Of a stretch of 64,000 nt of DNA, positions 52,637-61,316 are shown piece by piece. How positions within the stretch are numbered: the stretch's first letter is position 1; each line of letters opens with the position of its first letter. The DNA is from Dyadobacter sp. CY261 (lineage in GTDB: Bacteria > Bacteroidota > Bacteroidia > Cytophagales > Spirosomataceae): positions 248,001-312,000 of the forward strand of contig NZ_JAKCPW010000004.1 of assembly GCF_021440085.1 (NCBI RefSeq). Reading direction: 5' to 3'. The position numbers were made by a program, and so were the translations under genes. The notes beneath the pieces are model-generated. The model was not told the DNA's origin. It saw nothing but the letters and a program-made list of their open reading frames with translations, and ran no database searches.

Positions 52637-54781
52637 TTATTGTAATGTAAGCAGGATCGCCTTGCTTCCCGTTTTATTGATGCCCGGAGGCAATGATTGT
52701 TCGATCACCTTGCCGGAGCCTTTGAACGTCACCTTGAAACCCTTGTTTTCCATTACGTACAAGGCGTCGCGCATCGACATTCCTTCCAGGTTAGGTACAT
52801 CCCGCGATTCCACATCACGCGGGCTCCATTTCGTTTTACCTTGTTTGTAGAGCGATGCCGCGGCATATTCGCTTTCATCGGCAACGGGTGTCATATTCAA
52901 TGACTTGCTGATTACATTAAGGTCGCTCGTCATACCCGTCCATTTCACATCCGTGGATGTCTCGGGTATTGAATCTTTCACCGGGTTCTGAATCGCAACG
53001 TCATACGCATATATGCGGTCGGCTACTTCTTTGAAAACAGGCGCTGCAACGCTTCCCGCATAACGGGTGTAATCGGCTCCCGCGCTTTTGGGATTGTCGA
53101 TAATCACGATGCAGCTATATTTTGGCTTATTGGCTGGAAAATAACCTGCGAACGAGGTGTAGTTTTTGCCCTCGGTATACACGCCATTGATCAACTTCCG
53201 CGCCGTCCCGGTTTTCCCGGCAATCTGGTACAAATCACTTTTGATATGTTTTGCCAAACCGGCATTTACCACACCTTCCAGCATCTTCTTCAATTTCCGA
53301 ATGGTTTCCGGCGAGCAGATCGGTTTTTCTTCTACATATGCAGGGATTTTGTCTTCAATTTCTTCCGCATTGCGTATCTCCCGCACGATCATCGGCCGTA
53401 CCCAGTAACCATTATTGGCCACTGCATTGTAAAAGGCCAGCGTCTGCAAAGGGGTCATCTGCATTTCGTAGCCATGCGCCATGAAATACATCGAGTAGTT
53501 GCTCCACTGCTTCGATTTCCGATCACGGATCAATGGTGGCTTTTCGCCTTTCATATGGATACCAGTGGGCTGGTTCAGATGGAATTGCTTCAGATATTGC
53601 AGGTATTTGTCGGGCTTGTTGGCAAAATACCTTTGCATTAACTGCACAATGCCGATGTTGGACGACTTTTCTAAAACCTGCGAAGCCGTTATCGTACCGA
53701 AACCGCCCCGGTGCGCGTCGCGGATAGTATGGTTACGAAACTTCATGGATCCATTGCCTGTATTCACCATCACCTGGTCGGGATCCATATGTGTTTCTTC
53801 CAGCAAAGCCATCATTGTTGCCAGCTTGAATGTTGAACCGGGGTCGTTGCTGCCTGCCAATGCATAGTTAAATACTTCCTCGTACTTCCCCGGCCCTCGC
53901 TTGGTCAGGTTAGCCATTGCCTTGATTTCCCCGGTAGCCACTTCCATAATGATCACGGAGCCGAAATCCGCGTCCATCTCGAGCAACTTTCTGCGCAATG
54001 CGATCTCGGTACGCTCCTGGTAATTCATGTCCAGCGTTGTGTAAATATCGCGGCCGGCCTCGGGCTGGACGTTGAATGCATCCCCTACCGGTATTTTCAA
54101 CCCGCCTTCCACTTTCTCCACCCAACCAATGCCCGGCCTTCCTTCGAGTTGTTTGTCAAAACTGGCTTCCAGGCCAATGTAGCCCCGACCACTCTTTGGA
54201 TCGATGCCGCCGATCGTGCGGTCGGCCATTGGGCTGAAAGGCTTGTAACGTTTGTAAATCGTCTCGAACTTGCCACCGCCACCTTTGCGGTCCTTGGCGA
54301 AAAACGGCCATTGCTTGATCCGTTCACGCTCCAAATGGGTGATTTCCCTGCTTTTCAGGCGCAGGTAGCGCTTACTCTTGCTCACGCGATAGCGCATGAT
54401 TTTGCTTTTGTAACCTTCCGCCGTATTTTCTTTGAAGTTTTTGGCCAGCAGCGCTGCCAGCTCGTCGATATGGTTGTTGAAATAAGCCGAATCCGCTACT
54501 TTGGTATCAAACCCCACATAATAATAGGGCAATGACGTAGCCAGCAAACTGTTGTCGCTGGAATAAATATTGCCCCGCATGGCCGGAATCGTATCCAGTT
54601 TCAGATCGTTTTTTTCTGAATATTCAGCCCAGGTCTTTCCTTTGAAAGTATCGTAGTACTGAACCCGTATGAGCTTAGCGAACACCATGATCGCCAACGC
54701 AAATAGCAACCAGCCCACAAGACGGGCCCGGCTGATCAGCGCTTTTTTATTATTCTGGCCGCTTTCGACTTCGTTTTTCAT
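52637..54781 (-). CDS. ftsI: Septal transpeptidase FtsI-type penicillin-binding protein with PASTA domain
   Basis: Cross-links peptidoglycan at the septum and works with FtsW. The 714 residues have one N-terminal membrane helix (about 20-38), a dimerisation region, and a transpeptidase domain with SxxK in 'DPGSTFKLATMMALL', SxN in 'EKSSNIGIVQLM' and KTG in 'IAGKTGTARKLING'. The C-terminal 70 residues carry a PASTA-like repeat ('VPNLEGMSMRDALYVMENKG'), common in Bacteroidota FtsI. It lies 24 bases after ftsL and before murE. Confidence 0.94.
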   Translation of the reverse strand: MKNEVESGQNNKKALISRARLVGWLLFALAIMVFAKLIRVQYYDTFKGKTWAEYSEKNDLKLDTIPAMRGNIYSSDNSLLATSLPYYYVGFDTKVADSAYFNNHIDELAALLAKNFKENTAEGYKSKIMRYRVSKSKRYLRLKSREITHLERERIKQWPFFAKDRKGGGGKFETIYKRYKPFSPMADRTIGGIDPKSGRGYIGLEASFDKQLEGRPGIGWVEKVEGGLKIPVGDAFNVQPEAGRDIYTTLDMNYQERTEIALRRKLLEMDADFGSVIIMEVATGEIKAMANLTKRGPGKYEEVFNYALAGSNDPGSTFKLATMMALLEETHMDPDQVMVNTGNGSMKFRNHTIRDAHRGGFGTITASQVLEKSSNIGIVQLMQRYFANKPDKYLQYLKQFHLNQPTGIHMKGEKPPLIRDRKSKQWSNYSMYFMAHGYEMQMTPLQTLAFYNAVANNGYWVRPMIVREIRNAEEIEDKIPAYVEEKPICSPETIRKLKKMLEGVVNAGLAKHIKSDLYQIAGKTGTARKLINGVYTEGKNYTSFAGYFPANKPKYSCIVIIDNPKSAGADYTRYAGSVAAPVFKEVADRIYAYDVAIQNPVKDSIPETSTDVKWTGMTSDLNVISKSLNMTPVADESEYAAASLYKQGKTKWSPRDVESRDVPNLEGMSMRDALYVMENKGFKVTFKGSGKVIEQSLPPGINKTGSKAILLTLQ

Positions 54782-54805
54782 GAGGTGTTGAGAGAAAAAA
54801 ACGGC

Positions 54806-55216
54806 TTATTCGTCTTCTTTTAAAATGATTTTTTTAGGCGGGGTCAAATTCTCGACCAGCCCTTCCGCCTGGACCTTTTCCACGACCACCGACTGCTTAC
54901 CGGCCCGTTCATATTCCGCGTGAATGGAAGTATATTCTGCTTTCAGGTCGTCGACCTCCTTTTTAAGTTTGATCGCCTTACGCACATATTCTTCTGATTG
55001 AAAACCAATCCGTTCGTAAGCTACCAGCAACACGATCACCCAACCGAAATAGTAAAAGTATTTAACGGGCAAACGCTCTTCCTGGCCCGGCACTTTTTCG
55101 CCGAAAACTTTATCGAGTGGCAAAAACTTGTTCAGCCAGTTGAATAAATGATATTCCCGCTTCCGCTTGGGCGGCTTCGGGGGAACAGGCTTAGGACGTT
55201 TTTTATTTTCAGCCAT
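54806..55216 (-). CDS. FtsL-like divisome protein
   Basis: 136-residue bitopic protein. A proline/lysine-rich cytoplasmic part (about 1-50) precedes one membrane helix ('YFYYFGWVIVLLVAYERIG', about 53-70), then a coiled-coil helix with 'RKAIKLKKEVDDLKAEYTS'. FtsL is poorly conserved in sequence; position between rsmH and ftsI and this topology support the assignment. It would bridge the FtsW-FtsI pair and FtsQ. Confidence 0.78.
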   Translation of the reverse strand: MAENKKRPKPVPPKPPKRKREYHLFNWLNKFLPLDKVFGEKVPGQEERLPVKYFYYFGWVIVLLVAYERIGFQSEEYVRKAIKLKKEVDDLKAEYTSIHAEYERAGKQSVVVEKVQAEGLVENLTPPKKIILKEDE

Positions 55217-55380
55217 GTTTCAACGTTACGTTAAGTATTTAATCAACTTGCACTTAACCAGGAGATTATCATTCCTCGTCAGGTGTTGTCAGGAAATGGC
55301 ATTGATGGCAACTATTCTCTTTCAATAAATTTTAGTAACTACTTCCGACAGCGCCTGACCATTTATATACACCGGTACGG

Positions 55381-56298
55381 TTACGCCTTTTCCGCAACAC
55401 GCAACTTGGCGCTTCGGGCGCGCGGGTTCAGCGCCACCTCCTCCGCTGTCGCTTCGATCGGCTTGCGCGTCACGCTTTTCAGCGGCTTGACCTCGTTCCC
55501 ATAAAAGTCTTTTTCGACTTCTCCGTAAAACTTCCCTTTCTGGATATAATTCTTCACCAGCCTGTCTTCCAGCGAGTGGTAAGACATCACCACCAGCCTG
55601 CCGTCGGGCGCCAGCACTTCCGGCACCTGTGCCAGGAATTCTTCCAGCACCGCCAGTTCATCGTTCACTTCAATACGCAATGCCTGAAACACCTGCGCGA
55701 AATACTTGTTTTCACGATGTTTCGGCGCATAACGCAAAAGAATGCCCTTCAGGTCATTAACGGTTTCGATTGGCGAATTATATCTGGCAGCGAGAATGGC
55801 TTCCGCGGCCGTGCGCGCATTCGTCACCTCTCCATACATGCCGAGAATACGTTGCAATTCCCCTGCCGAGCGCGTTTTGAGCACTTCCCGCGCTGTTTTC
55901 TCGATATTTGGGTTCATGCGCATGTCCAGGTCGGCGTCAAAACGGGTAGAAAACCCCCGCTCGGGCGTGTTGATCTGGTGCGACGAAACACCGAGGTCCG
56001 CCAGAATGCCATTTACCTGCGGGGCCTTGTTCAGTTTCAGGTAGCGTTTGAGGTGCCTGAAATTGGCCGGGATGAATGTAAACCGGCTGTCATCCTTAAA
56101 TTCCAGGGCATTAGCGACCGCATCGGGATCCTGATCGAACACCAGCAGCCGGCCTGTCGTGAGCTTTTCCAGAATGGCCCGCGAATGCCCGCCACCTCCG
56201 AAAGTAACGTCGACATAAATGCCATCGGGCTGTATTTGAAGGCCTTCCAGACACTCGGGTAACATGACGGGAACGTGGTAAGTACTAGGTGAATCCAT
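55381..56298 (-). CDS. rsmH: 16S rRNA (cytosine-1402-N4) methyltransferase
   Basis: Methylates C1402 in the P-site region of 16S rRNA. The 305 residues start 'YHVPVMLPECLEGLQIQPDG', contain the SAM loop 'YVDVTFGGGGHSRAILEKL', 'LADLGVSSHQINTPERGFS' and 'LRIEVNDELAVLEEFL', and end with 'ARSAKLRVAEKA'. First gene of the dcw cluster as seen here; an mraZ gene, usually just upstream, is not found. Confidence 0.96.
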   Translation of the reverse strand: MDSPSTYHVPVMLPECLEGLQIQPDGIYVDVTFGGGGHSRAILEKLTTGRLLVFDQDPDAVANALEFKDDSRFTFIPANFRHLKRYLKLNKAPQVNGILADLGVSSHQINTPERGFSTRFDADLDMRMNPNIEKTAREVLKTRSAGELQRILGMYGEVTNARTAAEAILAARYNSPIETVNDLKGILLRYAPKHRENKYFAQVFQALRIEVNDELAVLEEFLAQVPEVLAPDGRLVVMSYHSLEDRLVKNYIQKGKFYGEVEKDFYGNEVKPLKSVTRKPIEATAEEVALNPRARSAKLRVAEKA

Positions 56299-56347
56299 TT
56301 GTTAAAAGCAATGTACTGAGGAACTATTTCCGGCAAAGCGGCAGTTA

Positions 56348-56355
56348 CAAACTTA
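56348..56355 (-). promoter_or_regulatory. Putative -7 box of the rsmH operon
   Basis: Minus-strand TAAGTTTG matches TAnnTTTG, 49 bases upstream of the rsmH ATG, in the divergent space with the TlpA-like gene. No -33 TTG at standard spacing. Confidence 0.3.
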
Positions 56356-56438
56356 GCAATTTTCAAGCGTAGGAATCGCGCCCGACTTGGGAATTAATTT
56401 TAACACCACTCATGTCATTAAACACCATTATGTTAAAT

Positions 56439-57686
56439 ATGAGACTCCTGTTATCGTTCGGAATACTTTCATTTTTCGCCATTATCACTGCCTTCCGGTC
56501 TGGTCCGGTAACCCCGCCACAAAACGGTATCTGGCGCGCCACATTGAGCCGTGACAATCAGAAACTCCCTCTTATTCTGGACATTGCCAGAAACAGCGAC
56601 GGTAAGACTTACACCGTCAATATCATCAATGGAACCGAGAAGCTGAAAATGGACAGCAGTTATTTCCAGAACGACTCTCTGGTAATTCCCATGATGATGT
56701 TCGATGCCAAAATCATCGCCAAATCCACCGGCGACGGGCTTAAAGGAACATACTACCGGTATGCCAACGGCACCGTAACAGGCTCTTTGCCATTTGAAGC
56801 GGTACAAGGAGAAAATTATAAGTTTTACAAAAAAGGTGAAGCCAAAAGCACCCGTAATGTGGCTGGAAAATGGGCTACAACACTTAAAAACCCTGCAAGC
56901 GGAGACGAAACCATTGCTGTTGGAAACTTCACCCAGCAAGGCACCGATGTGACGGGTTCATTTTTGACACCCACCGGCGATTACCGCTTCCTCACCGGCA
57001 GCGTGAATGGCGACAGCCTCTATTTATCAACTTTCGACGGCTCCTTTGCCATGCTTTTTAAAGCTGGCTTCCAGCCTGACGGCTCTCTGAAAGGCAATCA
57101 ATGGTCCGGCGTAAAAGCATTTAAAACCTGGACCGCGAAGCCAGACCCACAAGCCAAGCTCCCGGATGCTACCAAAATGACATTCCTGAAACCGGGCTTC
57201 GAAAGCGTCGATTTTTCACTTCCGGATACCAAGGGCAAAACATGGACATTGAAAGATCCCCGTTTTGTCGGCAAGCCCGTCATCATCCAGATCATGGGCT
57301 CATGGTGTCCCAATTGTATGGATGAAACCAACTACCTGGCTCCCTGGTACGAAAAAAACAAAAAACGCGGCGTTGAGATCATCGGACTTTCCTTCGAACG
57401 TTCGGATAAACCCGAAATCGCCAACCCTAAAATTGACCGCATGGTAACCCGCTTCGGCATCAGCTACCCGGTAGTGCTTGCCGGAACAAGCTCCGACGCT
57501 TCCACCGCCAAGGCATTGCCGATGCTGAACAAAGTAATGTCGTATCCGACGACGATTTTTATCGATAAAAACGGCAAGGTCCGTGAGATCCATACCGGCT
57601 TCAATGGCCCGGGCACCGGCCATTATTACGACGAGTTCGTGGCCGATTTCAATAGCTTAATGGATAAGCTCATCAGCGAAAAGTAA
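56439..57686 (+). CDS. TlpA-like thioredoxin-fold protein with N-terminal lipocalin-like domain
   Basis: About 415 residues from the ATG at 56439 (ATGs at 56412 and 56430 are alternatives). The leader 'MRLLLSFGILSFFAIITAFR' is a signal peptide or anchor. An N-terminal beta-rich domain (about 25-235) has repeated 'SGDETIAVGNFTQQGTDVTG'-like strands. The C-terminal domain is a thioredoxin fold with 'IMGSWCPNCMDETNYLAPWY' containing the redox CxxC, plus 'SYPTTIFIDKNGKVREIHTG' with the cis-Pro region. It likely reduces periplasmic disulfides, for example for cytochrome c maturation. Partners are not visible nearby. Confidence 0.85.
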   Translation: MRLLLSFGILSFFAIITAFRSGPVTPPQNGIWRATLSRDNQKLPLILDIARNSDGKTYTVNIINGTEKLKMDSSYFQNDSLVIPMMMFDAKIIAKSTGDGLKGTYYRYANGTVTGSLPFEAVQGENYKFYKKGEAKSTRNVAGKWATTLKNPASGDETIAVGNFTQQGTDVTGSFLTPTGDYRFLTGSVNGDSLYLSTFDGSFAMLFKAGFQPDGSLKGNQWSGVKAFKTWTAKPDPQAKLPDATKMTFLKPGFESVDFSLPDTKGKTWTLKDPRFVGKPVIIQIMGSWCPNCMDETNYLAPWYEKNKKRGVEIIGLSFERSDKPEIANPKIDRMVTRFGISYPVVLAGTSSDASTAKALPMLNKVMSYPTTIFIDKNGKVREIHTGFNGPGTGHYYDEFVADFNSLMDKLISEK

Positions 57687-57691
57687 TAGCA

Positions 57692-57727
57692 GCACACCGT
57701 CACATGCTGAGGCGGTGTGTTTTTTAT
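57692..57727 (+). terminator. Rho-independent terminator of the TlpA-like gene
   Basis: A 7-bp stem CACACCG/CGGTGTG (57693-57699 with 57713-57719) with a 13-base loop, six bases after the stop, followed on the plus strand by TTTTTTATT. Confidence 0.8.
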
Positions 57728-57746
57728 TGGTGTCAAATTGGTATGC

Positions 57747-57778
57747 TTGCATAATACTGGCCACATTGCTTACATTTG
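57747..57778 (+). promoter_or_regulatory. Promoter of the MarR-FadB operon
   Basis: -33 TTG (57747-57749), a 21-base spacer, and -7 TACATTTG (57771-57778), a full TAnnTTTG match, 41 bases upstream of the MarR ATG. Confidence 0.5.
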
Positions 57779-57818
57779 TGATAAGGGCATTCTCTGATAC
57801 CAATAGCTTTTTGACACG

Positions 57819-58286
57819 ATGCGCAAGGAAAAAACAATCGACTTCCAGATTAAATGGGCCTGGCATTCCATTTCACGAATGTACAATGCCTACGCTGCCC
57901 GTTTTGACACCACCATGGCCGTCGGGTATGTCCTGTTAAATATTGACATCGAAAACGGCACCCCGGCCACTAAAATAGCTCCCTTGCTTGGTATGGAGCC
58001 GCGCAGCCTTGTGCGGATGCTGAAAAACCTCGAAGAAAAGGGACTTATCCGACGCGAGGTGAGTAAAGATGACAAACGCTTCGTGCGGATCGTGCTCACT
58101 GAGCTCGGCATGGAGAAACGTGAAGTGGCACGCGAGGGTGTAATTTCGTTCAACACCTTGATCCGGGACAAGATCCCACTCGACAAGCTCGTCGTATTTT
58201 TTGACGTCATCAAAGAAATAAACCGATTGGTGGAAGATGAAAACCAAAAACTGAAAGCTGGGGAGATCACCGAAGACTTTCAATAA
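57819..58286 (+). CDS. MarR-family transcriptional regulator
   Basis: 155-residue winged-helix repressor. The core 'GTPATKIAPLLGMEPRSLVRMLKNLEE' region (about 45-73) is the helix-turn-helix and 'GLIRREVSKDDKRFVRIVLTELG' is the wing. A C-terminal helix provides dimer contact. It lies 37 bases before the FadB-like gene, so it probably senses an acyl-CoA or fatty-acid ligand and controls that gene. Regulatory target is inferred from proximity. Confidence 0.88.
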   Translation: MRKEKTIDFQIKWAWHSISRMYNAYAARFDTTMAVGYVLLNIDIENGTPATKIAPLLGMEPRSLVRMLKNLEEKGLIRREVSKDDKRFVRIVLTELGMEKREVAREGVISFNTLIRDKIPLDKLVVFFDVIKEINRLVEDENQKLKAGEITEDFQ

Positions 58287-58322
58287 CCATCAATCCAATC
58301 CTGAAAACCAACCTTAGTAAAA

Positions 58323-60728
58323 ATGAATCGTTCCATTCGTAAAGTAGCTGTTCTTGGTTCAGGCATTATGGGTTCGCGCATTGCGTGCCATTTTGCCAAT
58401 ATAGGTGTTGAAGTGCTTTTGCTCGACATTGTCCCGAAAGACCTTAACGACGCCGAAAAAGCAAAAGGCATTACCACCGATCATCCAGCGTTCCGCAACA
58501 GGATCGTGAATGATTCTTTCCAACAGACCTTAAAAGCGACGCCGGCGTCGTTATACAGCCCGGCATTCGCGTCGCGGATTAAGCTTGGCAACTTCGAGGA
58601 CAACCTGGCCGATATCAAAAATTACGACTGGATTATCGAAGTGGTAGTGGAACGGTTGGACATTAAAAAAAGCCTTCACGAAAAGGTAGACGCGCTTCGC
58701 AAGCCGGGCACCTTGGTAACCTCCAATACTTCGGGAATCCCCATTCATTTAATGGCGGAAGGCCGGAGCGAGGATTTCCGCAAGAATTTTGCTGGCACGC
58801 ACTTTTTCAACCCACCGCGCTACCTGCGCTTGCTCGAAATCATCCCGACGGCGGACACCGATCAAACCGTGATCGATTTCCTGATGCATTATGGCGAGCT
58901 TTTTCTCGGAAAAACGACCGTTCTCAGCAAGGATACGCCAGGCTTTATTGCCAACCGACTGGGCATTTACGCATTAATACAAACCATCCGCGTGGCCGAA
59001 GAAATGGGCCTGAGCGTAGATGAAGTGGATAAACTAACCGGCCCGGTAGCCGGGAGGCCCAAATCGGGGACTTACCGACTTTCGGATCTTGTCGGACTGG
59101 ATACCACCATACATGTTGCAAACAACCTTTACGCTGCCGGTGAAGGGAAGGATGAATCACGCGACGGTTTTGTGCTGCCCGAAATCATGCAAAAGCTGTT
59201 TGAAAACAAATGGCTGGGAGATAAAACGGGCCAGGGGTTTTACAAAAAGATCAAGGATGACAAAGGCAAATCGGTAATTCTCGCGCTGGATTTTAAAACA
59301 CTGGAATATACGCCGTCTGGTAAGGTCAAATTCGACACGCTCGAAGGCACCAAGTCTATCAGCGATGTGTACAAGCGGTTTGGCGCTTTGGTAGCGGGCA
59401 AGGATAAAGCCGGCGATTTTTACAGAAAGACATTTGCCGACATTTTCAAATATGCCACTTTTCGCATTCCTGAAATTTCCGACGAAATATTCCGCATCGA
59501 TCAGGCCATAACCACCGGTTTCGGCTGGCAATACGGCCCTTTCGAAACCTGGGATGCCATCGGCGTGAAAAGCATGCTGGCGATCATGGAATCGTCGGAC
59601 CTCAAACCAGCCGAATGGGTCTACGAAATGCTGGCTGCCGGTAACGAATCCTTTTACAAGGTCGAGAATGGCAAGCGGTTGTATTATGACATTCCTTCCA
59701 AATCTTACAAAAAGATACCTGGTCAGGACAGCTTCATTTACCTCAGCAACCTTTCCAACAACATCGTCTGGAATAACGCCGGGGCAAACCTGTATGACAT
59801 TGGTGACGGTATACTGAACCTCGAATTCAAATCCAAAATGAATACGATGGGTTCAGAAGTGATCGAAGGAATCCAGAGAGGGATTAGCATAGCGGAAAAG
59901 GATTTCCGCGGATTGGTGGTTGGTAATGAGTCGGTTGAGGCATTTTCTGCGGGCGCTAATCTGGCGATGCTCTTCATGTATGCTGTCGAGCAAGAGTTTG
60001 ATGAGATCAATATGGTGATTGCCCAGTTCCAGCAAACGATGATGCGGGCACGGTATTCATCGATCCCGGTGGTGGTGGCACCTCACACGCTCGCACTCGG
60101 AGGTGGTTGCGAGCTCACATTGCACGCGGACAAGGTAGTCGCACATGCGGAGACTTATATCGGGCTTGTCGAATTCGGCGTTGGCTTGATCCCGGCGGGC
60201 GGCGGCACGAAGGAAATGGCATTGCGTTGCTCTGACATGTACCAGTCCGGCGATCCCGAGCTGAACATTCTCCAAAATGCATTCATGAACATAGCACAGG
60301 CGAAGGTATCCACTTCCGCGCATGACGCGAAAGCCATGAACTACCTGCAAGAAAAGGATCAGATCGTACTCAACCGTTCCAGACTGATTGCCGAGGCAAA
60401 ACAGGCCGCTATTGATCTTGCAGAAAATGGCTACACCCAGCCGAAACCGCGAAATGACATCAAGGTACAGGGTAAAACGGGTATCGCATTATTCCTGGCG
60501 GGCATAAGCCAAATGCGTCTGGCCAATTACATTACCGATCACGACGCGAAAATCGCGGGTAAGCTGGCTTATGTGATCAATGGCGGTGATTTGAGTTATC
60601 CGCAACTTGTTTCGGAACAATATCTGATCGATCTGGAAAGAGAAGCGTTCCTATCGCTTTGCGGCGAAAAGAAAACCCTCGAAAGAATGCAGGGGCTTCT
60701 GAACGGCGGAAAGCCCCCCAGAAACTAA
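58323..60728 (+). CDS. FadB/FadN-like 3-hydroxyacyl-CoA dehydrogenase/enoyl-CoA hydratase
   Basis: Bifunctional beta-oxidation enzyme of 801 residues. The N-terminal Rossmann domain is 'VAVLGSGIMGSRIACHFANI' (about 8-27); 'GTHFFNPPRYLRLLEIIPTA' carries the catalytic His/Pro region of 3-hydroxyacyl-CoA dehydrogenase. The C-terminal hydratase/isomerase domain (about 490-730) includes 'TLALGGGCELTLHADKVV' (oxyanion hole) and 'VEFGVGLIPAGGGTKEMALR' (catalytic Glu region). This is the dehydrogenase-first order of FadN-type enzymes. The thiolase partner that usually follows is absent. It is cotranscribed with the MarR gene. Confidence 0.92.
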   Translation: MNRSIRKVAVLGSGIMGSRIACHFANIGVEVLLLDIVPKDLNDAEKAKGITTDHPAFRNRIVNDSFQQTLKATPASLYSPAFASRIKLGNFEDNLADIKNYDWIIEVVVERLDIKKSLHEKVDALRKPGTLVTSNTSGIPIHLMAEGRSEDFRKNFAGTHFFNPPRYLRLLEIIPTADTDQTVIDFLMHYGELFLGKTTVLSKDTPGFIANRLGIYALIQTIRVAEEMGLSVDEVDKLTGPVAGRPKSGTYRLSDLVGLDTTIHVANNLYAAGEGKDESRDGFVLPEIMQKLFENKWLGDKTGQGFYKKIKDDKGKSVILALDFKTLEYTPSGKVKFDTLEGTKSISDVYKRFGALVAGKDKAGDFYRKTFADIFKYATFRIPEISDEIFRIDQAITTGFGWQYGPFETWDAIGVKSMLAIMESSDLKPAEWVYEMLAAGNESFYKVENGKRLYYDIPSKSYKKIPGQDSFIYLSNLSNNIVWNNAGANLYDIGDGILNLEFKSKMNTMGSEVIEGIQRGISIAEKDFRGLVVGNESVEAFSAGANLAMLFMYAVEQEFDEINMVIAQFQQTMMRARYSSIPVVVAPHTLALGGGCELTLHADKVVAHAETYIGLVEFGVGLIPAGGGTKEMALRCSDMYQSGDPELNILQNAFMNIAQAKVSTSAHDAKAMNYLQEKDQIVLNRSRLIAEAKQAAIDLAENGYTQPKPRNDIKVQGKTGIALFLAGISQMRLANYITDHDAKIAGKLAYVINGGDLSYPQLVSEQYLIDLEREAFLSLCGEKKTLERMQGLLNGGKPPRN

Positions 60729-60857
60729 TCACGGAATTATTGTTTCACCAATTTATGTTCTGTTGGATAGGATATTTGTTTAAAAATCCGAAATTTAGAA
60801 CTAGTCAAAGCAAAAATTTGCAGAAACCGGTTCATCTTTACGCTTGCTGACCCAAAG

Positions 60858-60865
60858 TACATTTG
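60858..60865 (+). promoter_or_regulatory. Putative -7 box of the Rrf2 regulator gene
   Basis: TACATTTG matches TAnnTTTG and ends seven bases before the ATG at 60873. A start site at the usual distance would fall at or near the ATG, giving a very short or absent leader. No -33 TTG at 19-21 bases. Confidence 0.35.
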
Positions 60866-60872
60866 ATCGACA

Positions 60873-61316
60873 ATGATTTCTAAAAAAGCTAAATACGCGC
60901 TTAAGGCCCTCAAAGTTCTGGCAGAACAATACGGAAAAGGACCGGTATTGATATCTTATATCGCTGAAAAAGAGAAGATTCCGAAAAAATTCCTGGAAGC
61001 AATCCTGCTTGACCTACGGAACAACGGCGTGCTCCAAAGCCAGAAAGGCAAAGGCGGGGGCTACCTGTTGCGCGTGCCTCCGGGGGAAGTTAATTTCTCC
61101 AAAGTACTGCGGATCATCGATGGCCCCATCGCGCCGGCACTTTGCGTTTCCATGTTTTTTTATGGTAAATGTGATGATTGCAAAGACGAAGAAACATGCA
61201 GCCTGCGCACCGTGCTGGAAAGATGGCGCGATGCCAACCTCGCGGTACTTGACAGAACTACGCTAAGCGACCTCTTGCAGGCCGAAAACACCACCGCGAC
61301 CGATATTTTATCGTAA
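60873..61316 (+). CDS. Rrf2-family transcriptional regulator
   Basis: 147 residues with the winged-helix start 'MISKKAKYALKALKVLAEQY' and 'KEKIPKKFLEAILLDLRNN' followed by the wing 'SQKGKGGGYLLR'. A cysteine cluster in 'ALCVSMFFYGKCDDCKDEETC' fits the Fe-S or redox-sensing region of Rrf2/IscR proteins (Cys pattern C-x8-C-x2-C-x5-C). No sulfur-assimilation or Fe-S gene is adjacent, so the regulon is unknown. Its last nine bases overlap the 3' end of the convergent glycosyltransferase-like gene. Confidence 0.88.
   Translation: MISKKAKYALKALKVLAEQYGKGPVLISYIAEKEKIPKKFLEAILLDLRNNGVLQSQKGKGGGYLLRVPPGEVNFSKVLRIIDGPIAPALCVSMFFYGKCDDCKDEETCSLRTVLERWRDANLAVLDRTTLSDLLQAENTTATDILS

Noticed and set aside
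55576..56262. 228-codon open frame antisense to rsmH
   Set aside because: rsmH motifs on the minus strand are complete; the antisense frame is a shadow.
60659..60850. Small gene after the FadB-like gene
   Set aside because: The 63-codon frame begins inside the FadB-like coding region in another frame and has no features of a real protein.
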